The translations under genes were made by a program, and so were the position numbers. The notes under the pieces were generated by a model. That model had not been told where the DNA came from. It made no database searches and saw only the letters and a list, made by a program, of their open reading frames with translations. A DNA stretch of 64,000 bases, from NCBI GenBank assembly GCA_902477075.1, contig CABSFU010000001.1, forward strand, positions 62,001 through 126,000. Reading direction: 5' to 3'. Source of the DNA: UMGS1498 sp900552335 (GTDB taxonomy: Bacteria; Bacillota_I; Bacilli_A; RF39; UBA660). Below, one piece after another: positions 17,616-24,941 of the stretch (the first letter of the stretch is position 1; each line of letters starts with the position of its first letter).

Positions 17616-17949
17616 TCGTTCCTCCTATAATACCTAATTTTTGAAAACAGAAATTTAAATCCTCTTTCATTTCTTGGTATGATTTTGTCAATATACTTCT
17701 ATTTACCATTATAATACAATTAAAAGATTTTTTATAGTCATTTTCATCAATTATATCTTTTAACTGTCTTTTTATTTTGTTTCTAATTACCGCTTTGCAG
17801 AAATGTTTACTGACAGAAAAACCAAATTGATAAGGGCCAATTTCTTTCTTTTCTAAAAAAATTAAATATTCTTTGTATCTAAATGGTTTTGTACCTTGAA
17901 TGATTCTATTATATTCTGTATTTTCTTTAATTATATTTATTTTTTTCAT
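17605..17949 (-). CDS. rnpA: Ribonuclease P protein component
   Basis: RnpA assists RNase P RNA in cleaving the 5' leader from pre-tRNAs. The protein (114 aa) has the FGFSVSKHFCKAVIRNKIKRQL motif region (the RNR-type basic helix at about residues 62-72) typical of the family. It follows rpmH and overlaps yidC. A hairpin between rpmH and rnpA probably lowers its transcription relative to rpmH. Confidence 0.95.
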   Translation of the reverse strand: MKKINIIKENTEYNRIIQGTKPFRYKEYLIFLEKKEIGPYQFGFSVSKHFCKAVIRNKIKRQLKDIIDENDYKKSFNCIIMVNRSILTKSYQEMKEDLNFCFQKLGIIGGTNEK

Positions 17950-17967
17950 AATATCGCCTCTTATAAG

Positions 17968-17990
17968 GAAAAAACCACTTTTAAGTGGTC
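17968..17990 (-). terminator. Attenuating terminator between rpmH and rnpA
   Basis: On the minus strand ACCACTT, 2-base loop, AAGTGGT, then TTTTTTCC. It lies in the 45-base gap between rpmH and rnpA, where partial termination would favour the abundant ribosomal protein. Confidence 0.7.
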
Positions 17991-17994
17991 AAAA

Positions 17995-18117
17995 TTAATG
18001 AGATAAAACTTTACGTCCTTTTCTTCTTCTATTATTAATGATATTTGTTTTCATACGAGCAAAGAATCCTTGTTTTTTACTTCTTTTTCTATTATTTGGT
18101 TGATATGTTCTTTTCAT
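17995..18117 (-). CDS. rpmH: 50S ribosomal protein L34
   Basis: A 40-aa basic protein beginning MKRTYQPNNRKRSKK and ending RRRKGRKVLSH, the invariant ends of L34. It is about 4 residues shorter than the usual 44-aa protein; the deletion falls in the middle (KTNIINN). It is the first gene of the rpmH-rnpA-yidC-jag unit and is read away from oriC. A GGGAGGTG ribosome-binding site and a perfect consensus promoter lie upstream. Confidence 0.97.
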   Translation of the reverse strand: MKRTYQPNNRKRSKKQGFFARMKTNIINNRRRKGRKVLSH

Positions 18118-18161
18118 AGTTTATAACACCTCCCGAACTAAAATATCTCATTGCTCTTAAC

Positions 18162-18190
18162 ATTATATAGATAAATGCTATGTTTGTCAA
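18162..18190 (-). promoter_or_regulatory. Consensus sigma-A promoter of rpmH
   Basis: Minus-strand TTGACA (18185-18190), exactly 17 bases, TATAAT (18162-18167): a perfect match to the sigma-A consensus, driving the rpmH operon away from oriC. Confidence 0.85.
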
Positions 18191-18249
18191 ATAAAAAATA
18201 TTCTAAATTAACTTATTTAATAAAAAAAATAAGATTTAAGTTAAAAAAG

Positions 18250-18542
18250 TTTTACACAGGATAAAAGCAATGTCAAATTAATAAAAAAATTTAAACATAA
18301 AAATCCACTGTTTTTTCAACAATTTTTTTCTTTATTTTACATAGTTATTTTACAGTTTTACACATAATTTGTGGAAAAGTAAATGCACAGGATATGTTAA
18401 TTGTTTATAAAATTTAATAACTTTTTTCCACATGTTGTTAAAAATACTTTTTTTCTTTTTTTTTAAAGCCTTTTTGATGATTTATTATCTGGAAAACTCT
18501 GTGATTTATTTTTATAAAATTATTTCCCAATATTTTTCCACA
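18250..18542. other. oriC: Replication origin, upstream half (DnaA-box cluster)
   Basis: The 500-base gap between rpmH and dnaA is extremely AT-rich. It holds DnaA-box-like 9-mers: TTTTACACA at 18250-18258 and 18356-18364, TTTTCCACA at 18424-18432 and 18534-18542, and its complement TGTGGAAAA at 18370-18378. They fit the relaxed box TTWTNCACA. The position upstream of dnaA and the divergent transcription match the incA/B half of the bipartite Bacillus origin. Confidence 0.8.
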
Positions 18543-18616
18543 AAAATACTTTTTTTTTATTAAAAAATAAGGTAAAATGTAGTCAGTTGATTCTTTAAAA
18601 ATGGGGGTGATTTTTA

Positions 18617-19966
18617 ATGAATACAAAACTTCTTTGGAATTCATTTTTAGAAAAAATTAAGAATGAGATTTCACCTGCGTCATTTGAAGCTTGGTTTTTA
18701 GATACTGAACTTTATGAATTAAAAGATGGCACAGCAAAAGTTAGTGTTCCAATGTCCATACAAAAGAAAAGTTTAAAAGAAAACTACAATGATCTGGTAG
18801 AAGAAATATTTACTGAAGTTAGCGGTACTAATTTTAAATTCGAATATTTTACAAAAGAAGAAATTGATAATAATATTGAAATTGATACAGACATCATTGG
18901 TGTTCCAGCCGTTAATTTTGAAAGCAATTTAAATCCACATTATACATTTGATAACTTTATAGTAGGCGCTAGTAACAAATTTGCTAAAACAAGTGCTTTT
19001 GCCGTTGCCGAATATCCGGGAAATATGTATAATCCACTTTTTTTATATGGAAATAGTGGACTTGGAAAAACTCATTTAATGCATGCAATAGGCAATTATA
19101 TTGTTAAAAATTCTAAAAAAAGGGTTTTATATGTTACTTGTGATAAATTTGCAGAAGATTTTACGGGTATCCACAAAAAAAGTGAAGATGGTACCAATTT
19201 TGACAGTATGGAACTATTTAGAAAAAAATATCGAGATGTAGATGTTTTAATTATTGATGATATTCAATATTTAGGACCTATGACAAAAACACAACAAGAA
19301 TTTTTCCACACATTTAATGATTTATATGGAAATAATAAACAAATAATTATTTCATCCGACCGATCACCAGATGACTTAAAACTATTGGAAGATCGTTTGA
19401 AAACAAGGTTTACATGGGGATTAACCATTAGTATTGATACACCTGATTTTGATTTGAGAATGAATATTATCGATAAAAAATTAGAAAACCATGTACTTGC
19501 TGGAGAATTTCCAAAAGAAGTAAAGGAATATATTGCTAGTAATTGTACATCAGATATTAGAAAATTAGAGGGGGCTATTACAAGGGTAACAGCTTATGCA
19601 ACTATGATGAATGGATCTGATATCACTTTAGACTTAGCTGTTGAAGCATTAAAAGATTATTTTGTAAAGAGTATTATTTCTAAAAATAAAATAGATCAAG
19701 TACAACAATTAGTAGCAAGAAACTATAATATTTCAGTAGAAGATTTAAAAAGCAAAAGAAGAGCAGCTAATATTGCTTTTCCTAGACAAGTAGCTATGTA
19801 TATATGTAGAGTACACCTAGAAGAATCTCTTCCTAAAATAGGAATTGAATTTGGTGGAAAAGATCATACCACTGTAATGCATTCTGTGGATAAAATTAAA
19901 AAACAGTTGAAAACTAATCAAGAGCTTTCAATTAAAATTAATAAAATTGTGAATGAAATAAAATAA
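18617..19966 (+). CDS. dnaA: Chromosomal replication initiator protein DnaA
   Basis: DnaA binds DnaA boxes, oligomerises with ATP and opens the origin. The protein (449 aa) shows the N-terminal helicase-loading domain (WNSFLEKIKNEISPASFEAWF), a short linker, and the AAA+ core with Walker A GNSGLGKTH near residue 145 and Walker B VLIIDDIQYL. The C-terminal box-binding domain contains PRQVAMYICR and the signature FGGKDHTTVMHSV. GGGGGTGAT precedes the ATG. No strong promoter is clear; TAAAAT at 18573-18578 is a possible -10. DnaA boxes on both sides suggest autoregulation. Confidence 0.98.
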   Translation: MNTKLLWNSFLEKIKNEISPASFEAWFLDTELYELKDGTAKVSVPMSIQKKSLKENYNDLVEEIFTEVSGTNFKFEYFTKEEIDNNIEIDTDIIGVPAVNFESNLNPHYTFDNFIVGASNKFAKTSAFAVAEYPGNMYNPLFLYGNSGLGKTHLMHAIGNYIVKNSKKRVLYVTCDKFAEDFTGIHKKSEDGTNFDSMELFRKKYRDVDVLIIDDIQYLGPMTKTQQEFFHTFNDLYGNNKQIIISSDRSPDDLKLLEDRLKTRFTWGLTISIDTPDFDLRMNIIDKKLENHVLAGEFPKEVKEYIASNCTSDIRKLEGAITRVTAYATMMNGSDITLDLAVEALKDYFVKSIISKNKIDQVQQLVARNYNISVEDLKSKRRAANIAFPRQVAMYICRVHLEESLPKIGIEFGGKDHTTVMHSVDKIKKQLKTNQELSIKINKIVNEIK

Positions 19967-19969
19967 TGT

Positions 19970-20110
19970 AGTGGAAAAGTTAAAAATTGTAAACTATAAA
20001 GTGTGAAATATATTATAAATTTTTCCTTAAAAAATAAGGAAGCTTTACACTTTTCCACACTTTCTACACTATTAATAATAATATATAATAATAAATTAAT
20101 AAAAAAGGAG
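19970..20110. other. oriC: Replication origin, downstream half with candidate unwinding element
   Basis: The dnaA-dnaN gap has TTTTCCACA at 20051-20059 flanked by weaker copies (CTTTACACT just before, TTTCTACAC just after, roughly 10-base spacing) and an inverted near-match AGTGGAAAA at 19970-19978. A pure A/T tract rich in ATA/AAT triplets follows (about 20068-20105). Tandem boxes next to an A/T triplet tract resemble the incC/DUE with DnaA-trios in Bacillus. Confidence 0.7.
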
Positions 20111-20117
20111 AATCGTT

Positions 20118-21239
20118 ATGAAAGTAGAAATTAAACAAAATATTTTAATTGAACATTTAAATTATGTAATAAAAGGAATATCTAGTAAAAATATTATTCC
20201 TGTACTAAATTGTATTAAATTTGAATTATCTGATGAAGGATTATATTTAACAAGTACAGATAATGAAATTGCTATAAAAACATTTATTCCACAAACGGAT
20301 ATCATAAATATAGAAAGATGTGGAAAAATTGTCGTATCTGGTAGATATATATATGATATTATCAAAAAATTACCAAATACAACAATTAAAATAGAAGAAG
20401 TAATTGATAATAAACTTTATATTACAACAGAAACAAGTGAATTTACATTAAATTGTAATGAAAAAGATGAATTTCCAGATATTGATTTGTCTGATACAAA
20501 AACACCTGTTTATATTAACAAAAGAGTATTTAAAAATATTATTAGACAAACTTCATTTGCCGCTTCTTTACAAGAATCTAGACCAATTTTAACAGGTATC
20601 AATTTTAAAATTTCAGGAAATACATTAGAATGTACAGCAACAGATTCTTATCGTTTATCACGAAAAAAAGTAGAAATTAATTCTCAACTTGAAAATGATG
20701 TAAATATTGTCATACCAAACAGAAATCTAAATGAACTATTAAAATTATTAAACGAGGATGATGATGAAATTGAATTACACATCTTTAATAATAAAGTAAT
20801 TTTTAAATTTAACAGTATTATTATGATGACAAGGTTAATTAACGGAACTTATCCCGATACTTCTAAATTGATTCCAGAAGAATTTAAAGTAAAATTTGTA
20901 GTAAACTTAAACGAATATTTAGAAGCAATTGATAGAGCAAGTTTACTTACAAACGATACAGATAAAAATACAATTAAATTAGAATCTAAAAATGATTTAA
21001 TCATTGTATCATCTAGTATTCCAGAAATAGGAAATGTAGAAGAAAAAGTATATATTAAAAGAGAAAACAATGAAGAAATTACCATTTCATTTAGTTCTAA
21101 ATATATGATGGATGCAATCAAATCATTTGAATGTGATGAAATTGAGTTATTATTTAATGATGAAATTCATCCAATTATTCTAAAAAATAAAGAAAGTGAT
21201 GACTTAATTCAGTTAATTTTACCAATTAGGACATATTAA
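20118..21239 (+). CDS. dnaN: DNA polymerase III beta sliding clamp
   Basis: DnaN forms the ring-shaped processivity clamp. The protein (373 aa) has the three repeated clamp domains of normal length, including FAASLQESRPILTGI and ATDSYRLSRKKV, and the conserved end IQLILPIRTY. AAAAGGAG precedes the ATG. It is followed by its own terminator, so it is separate from the comK-like gene. Confidence 0.97.
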   Translation: MKVEIKQNILIEHLNYVIKGISSKNIIPVLNCIKFELSDEGLYLTSTDNEIAIKTFIPQTDIINIERCGKIVVSGRYIYDIIKKLPNTTIKIEEVIDNKLYITTETSEFTLNCNEKDEFPDIDLSDTKTPVYINKRVFKNIIRQTSFAASLQESRPILTGINFKISGNTLECTATDSYRLSRKKVEINSQLENDVNIVIPNRNLNELLKLLNEDDDEIELHIFNNKVIFKFNSIIMMTRLINGTYPDTSKLIPEEFKVKFVVNLNEYLEAIDRASLLTNDTDKNTIKLESKNDLIIVSSSIPEIGNVEEKVYIKRENNEEITISFSSKYMMDAIKSFECDEIELLFNDEIHPIILKNKESDDLIQLILPIRTY

Positions 21240-21263
21240 ATTGCATTTATGTGCAATTTTTTT
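21238..21263 (+). terminator. Terminator of dnaN
   Basis: AAATTGCA, loop TTTATG, TGCAATTT followed by more T residues, directly after the dnaN stop. Confidence 0.8.
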
Positions 21264-21268
21264 CATAA

Positions 21269-21309
21269 TTAGACAAATTTAGACATAACTAATTTATATA
21301 GTATATAAC
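21269..21309 (+). promoter_or_regulatory. Promoter region of the comK-like gene with TTAGACA tandem repeat
   Basis: TTAGACA occurs at 21269-21275 and again at 21279-21285, exactly 10 bases apart (one helical turn). The second copy contains TAGACA, a possible -35, 18 bases before TATAAC (21304-21309). The repeat is a candidate operator; no ComK AAAA-N5-TTTT box is evident here. Confidence 0.4.
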
Positions 21310-21327
21310 CCGAAAGGGGGTGTTTTG

Positions 21328-21777
21328 GTGGAACAATATGAAATTAACTTTTCCACATGTATCTTGATACCAGTAGATAAATATCATACAAAGGTAATCG
21401 AATTAGAGCAAGAATTTATCATTCCATCCACAACACTAGAGATATTAGATTATAGCTGTAAATATTATGGAAGTTCTTATTTAGGAAGGAAGGCTGGAAG
21501 CATCAATATTCTCAAAAATATTTATAAAGTTCCTATTATGGTGGAAGAATCAAAAAATATTATTTTTTTTCCATTGAATTCGCCTAGATATCACCATGCT
21601 ACTTGGGTTTCGTTAAGACAATTAAAAAGTTATCATAAAAAACAAAATCAAACAGAAATAGTTTTTCAAAATAATCAAAGGATAACACTACCAATTTCTT
21701 ATCTGTCATTTCAAAATCAAGTATTAAGAGCAAGTTATTTAGAAATTGTTACTCACAATCGAAAAAAGAAAGAATAA
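21328..21777 (+). CDS. comK: ComK-family competence transcription factor, short form
   Basis: ComK is the master activator of natural competence in Bacillus. This 149-aa protein aligns well by eye with B. subtilis ComK over most of its length: EILDYSCKYYGSSYLGRKAG against IVDRSCRFFGSSYAGRKAG, VPIMVEESKNIIFFPL against the PPIMVDPSNQIFLFP segment, and RITLPISYLSFQNQVLRA against ELPISYNSFENQVYRT. It stops about 40 residues short of ComK (192 aa), lacking the C-terminal tail. The GTG at 21328 has the best spacing from AAGGGGGTG; TTG at 21325 is the alternative. It lies alone between two terminators, where the S4-domain gene yaaA sits in Bacillus. Confidence 0.82.
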   Translation: MEQYEINFSTCILIPVDKYHTKVIELEQEFIIPSTTLEILDYSCKYYGSSYLGRKAGSINILKNIYKVPIMVEESKNIIFFPLNSPRYHHATWVSLRQLKSYHKKQNQTEIVFQNNQRITLPISYLSFQNQVLRASYLEIVTHNRKKKE

Positions 21778-21784
21778 AAAGGAA

Positions 21785-21810
21785 AAATAAGCAAAACCGC
21801 TTATTTTTTT
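21785..21810 (+). terminator. Terminator of the comK-like gene
   Basis: AAATAAGC, loop AAAACC, GCTTATTT then T run. Confidence 0.8.
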
Positions 21811-21829
21811 AACTTATTTATGATATAAT
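21801..21829 (+). promoter_or_regulatory. Extended -10 promoter of recF-gyrB-gyrA
   Basis: TGATATAAT (21821-21829) is an extended -10; the -35 position (TTATTT) overlaps the terminator arm. The leader to recF is about 70 bases and contains no S4-domain gene. Confidence 0.5.
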
Positions 21830-21905
21830 TATAAATAGGTATAGGAGTATGCTTAATATATAAAAATCGTTTAAAAGGCGTTTTAATGGTAAAAGAAGGT
21901 GAGAT

Positions 21906-23006
21906 ATGTATATAAAAAGCCTTTATCTCAACAATTTTAGAAATTATGAATCTGTGAAAGTAGATTTTAAAAATGGAATTAATATTATTGTTGGTGAAAA
22001 TGGACAAGGAAAAACCAATTTATTAGAAGGAATTTATGTTCTTGGAATTACAAAATCACATCGTTCTTTTATCGATAATAATTTAGTGAAAAATGGAACA
22101 AAAAAGGCAATGATCCAAGGCATTTTACAAAATGATACATTAGATACTAAATATGAGATAGAACTTAGTAATCAAAAAATATTAAAAATTGATAATGATG
22201 TTATTAAATCGATTACTAGCTATGTATCAAATATTAATGTTATTATTTTTTATCCAGATGATCTAGAAATTATAAAAGGTTCTCCTAATTTGCGTAGAAG
22301 ATACATTAATATTGAATTAAGCCAATTGCAATCAGGTTATATGATATTATTAAACGAATATAATAAAATTTTAAAAATGAGAAATGATTATTTAAAACAA
22401 CCAATAATAGACGATTCATACTTAAAGATTCTAACAGATTATTTAATAGAAAAGGCAACTCTTATAACAAAAATGCGTAATAAGTTTATCAATTATTTAA
22501 ATGAATATGTTTCTAGTATTTATGAAAATATATCATCTATACCTAATTTTAATTTGCAGTATAAAACAAATTTAAATTTTTCTGATTTTAAAGAAGAAAC
22601 AATTAAAGAACAATATAGATTAAAATTTGAATCTAATTTAGAATTAGAAAAGAGATTAAAGACTACTTGTTTTGGACCTCATAAAGATGATTTAGAATTT
22701 TTTATTGGTGATTATAATTTAAAAACATTTGGTTCACAAGGGCAACAAAGAATGGCAATATTATCTTTAAAATTAGCAGAAATTGAAATTTTTAAAAAAT
22801 ATAAAAATACCATTCCAATTTTATTATTAGATGATGTATTTAGCGAATTAGATGATAAAAAAAAGAATAATTTACTTCATTATATAAACGAAAATATTCA
22901 AACAATTATTACAACAACAGATATTAACAATATAGATAAAAATATAGTTGACACAGCAAAAATAATTGAAATAGAAAATGCAACAATCAAAACAGAGGTG
23001 AAATAA
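21906..23006 (+). CDS. recF: DNA repair/recombination ATPase RecF
   Basis: RecF, with RecO and RecR, loads RecA at single-strand gaps. The protein (366 aa) has the SMC-like Walker A VGENGQGKTNLLEG near residue 35, the signature FGSQGQQR, and Walker B LLLDDVFSELD near the C-terminus. GAAGGTGAG precedes the ATG. Its stop abuts the gyrB start directly, so the two are co-translated. recR lies 7 kb downstream in the window. Confidence 0.96.
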   Translation: MYIKSLYLNNFRNYESVKVDFKNGINIIVGENGQGKTNLLEGIYVLGITKSHRSFIDNNLVKNGTKKAMIQGILQNDTLDTKYEIELSNQKILKIDNDVIKSITSYVSNINVIIFYPDDLEIIKGSPNLRRRYINIELSQLQSGYMILLNEYNKILKMRNDYLKQPIIDDSYLKILTDYLIEKATLITKMRNKFINYLNEYVSSIYENISSIPNFNLQYKTNLNFSDFKEETIKEQYRLKFESNLELEKRLKTTCFGPHKDDLEFFIGDYNLKTFGSQGQQRMAILSLKLAEIEIFKKYKNTIPILLLDDVFSELDDKKKNNLLHYINENIQTIITTTDINNIDKNIVDTAKIIEIENATIKTEVK

Positions 23007-24932
23007 ATGGAAGAAAATAAACAACATTATGATGCATCCGATATTCAAGTGTTAGAAGGATTGGAAGCAGTAAGAAAACGTCCAGGTATGTATATTGGTA
23101 CAACTGATGTAAAAGGATTACATCATTTAGTATGGGAAATTGTGGATAACTCAATTGATGAAGCTTTAGCTGGATATTGTAATAATATTGAAATTGTTAT
23201 CAATAAAGATAATTCCATTACCGTAAAAGATAATGGTAGAGGAATACCAGTTGGAATCCACGCAAAAACAGGAATTTCAACAGTAGAAACTGTTTACACA
23301 GTATTGCATGCAGGTGGAAAATTTGGTGGTGGCGGATACAAAGTATCTGGTGGTTTACATGGCGTAGGTGCTAGTGTTGTAAATGCTCTATCTAAGTGGG
23401 TTACAGTAACTGTTTATAAAGATGGCAAAATTTATGAATGTAAATTTGCTAATGGTGGAAAAACAACCCAAAAATTAACTGTAATAGGAGAATGTGAAAA
23501 AGAAAGAACTGGTACCACTGTAACATTTAAACCAGACCCAGAAATTTTTGACACAGATATCTATGATTATGAAACTTTAAAAGTAAGAACTCGTGAATTA
23601 GCTTTTTTAAATAAAGGATTAAGATTGACATTAAGAGATGACAGAGACGATGAAGATACTACAGGTGAAGTTTTCCACTATGAAGGCGGAATCAGCGAAT
23701 ATGTTAGATATTTAAACAAAAATAAAACACCAATTCATGAACAAATTATTCATTTAGAAGGTGAAGAAGATGGTGTTATGTTTGAGGTTGCTTTACAGTA
23801 TAATGATGGTTATAGTGATAGTATTTATTCATTTGTTAATAATATAAATACTCATGATGGTGGAACACATGAGGAAGGTGTTAGACGAGCATTGACACGT
23901 ATTATCAATAGTTATGCAAGAAAAAGTAAAATATTAAAGGACAAAGATGAAAATTTAACTGGTGATGATGTAAAAGAGGGATTAACAATGATCGTTTCTT
24001 GTAAACATCCAAATCCTCAATTTGAAGGTCAGACAAAGGGTAGATTAGGAAATTCTGAAGTTCGTAAATTAGCAGATAGTGTTTTTAGTGAAGGTTTTGA
24101 ACGTTTTCTAATGGAAAATCCAGATACTGCAAAAATTATTATAGAAAAAGCCACTGTAGCATCTCGTGCTAGAATGGCTGCAAAAAGAGCTCGCGAAGCT
24201 ACCAGAAGAAAAACGGCATTAGATGGTTTTAATACTATTGGAAAGTTAGCCGATTGTACTAGTAAAGATGCGTCTATTAGTGAAATATTTTTAGTCGAAG
24301 GAGATTCTGCCGGTGGATCTGCAAAAGATGCTAGAATACCTGCCACTCAAGCTATCCTTCCACTAAGAGGAAAAATATTAAATGTTGAAAAAGCAAGGTT
24401 AGATAGAGCTTTGTCAAATGAAGAAATCAGAACGATTATTACTGCTTTTGGAACAGGAATAGGAGAAGAGTTTGATTTAAGTAAACTAAGATATCATAAA
24501 ATTGTAATTATGACAGATGCCGATGTAGATGGGTCTCATATTAGAATTCTACTTTTAACTTTATTTTATAGATTTTTTAGACCAATTGTAGAAGGAGGAT
24601 ATGTATATGCAGCACAACCTCCATTATATAAAGTAATTAATGGTAAAAATATTAAATATGTTCTTACAGATGAAGAATTGGAAGAATATAGAAAAACATT
24701 AAGTCCAAATGCAAAACCTATTGTTCAACGTTTTAAAGGTTTAGGAGAAATGGATGCTATTGATTTACGTGAAACTACAATGCATATTAATAATCGTGTT
24801 TTAAAAAGAGTAACCGTAGAGGATGCAATTGCAGCAGATAAAGTATTTACAGATTTAATGGGTGATGATGTTAATCCTCGTAAATCCTTTATTGAAGAAT
24901 TTGCTAAATTTGCAGAAATGTTGGATGTATAG
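23007..24932 (+). CDS. gyrB: DNA gyrase subunit B
   Basis: GyrB provides the ATPase of gyrase, which introduces negative supercoils. The protein (641 aa) has the GHKL ATP site (EIVDNSIDEALAG, DNGRGIPVG, GGLHGVGASVVNAL), the transducer, and the TOPRIM region with EGDSAGGSA and DADVDGSHI. Length is normal for Gram-positive GyrB. It starts on the base after the recF stop. Confidence 0.98.
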   Translation: MEENKQHYDASDIQVLEGLEAVRKRPGMYIGTTDVKGLHHLVWEIVDNSIDEALAGYCNNIEIVINKDNSITVKDNGRGIPVGIHAKTGISTVETVYTVLHAGGKFGGGGYKVSGGLHGVGASVVNALSKWVTVTVYKDGKIYECKFANGGKTTQKLTVIGECEKERTGTTVTFKPDPEIFDTDIYDYETLKVRTRELAFLNKGLRLTLRDDRDDEDTTGEVFHYEGGISEYVRYLNKNKTPIHEQIIHLEGEEDGVMFEVALQYNDGYSDSIYSFVNNINTHDGGTHEEGVRRALTRIINSYARKSKILKDKDENLTGDDVKEGLTMIVSCKHPNPQFEGQTKGRLGNSEVRKLADSVFSEGFERFLMENPDTAKIIIEKATVASRARMAAKRAREATRRKTALDGFNTIGKLADCTSKDASISEIFLVEGDSAGGSAKDARIPATQAILPLRGKILNVEKARLDRALSNEEIRTIITAFGTGIGEEFDLSKLRYHKIVIMTDADVDGSHIRILLLTLFYRFFRPIVEGGYVYAAQPPLYKVINGKNIKYVLTDEELEEYRKTLSPNAKPIVQRFKGLGEMDAIDLRETTMHINNRVLKRVTVEDAIAADKVFTDLMGDDVNPRKSFIEEFAKFAEMLDV

Positions 24933-24941
24933 GGGGATATT

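Noticed and set aside
19011..19027. Second Noc-site-like sequence inside dnaA (ATATCCGGGAAATAT)
   Set aside because: Three mismatches to the consensus and within coding sequence; too weak to call.
8453..19988. 18-bp exact repeat GTGGAAAAGTTAAAAATT at 8453-8470 and 19971-19988, one copy at oriC
   Set aside because: In AT-rich sequence of this length about one such chance match is expected by a rough estimate; no further copies were noticed.
21811..21905. S4-domain gene yaaA between comK-like gene and recF
   Set aside because: Only very short frames are present; no S4 motif.
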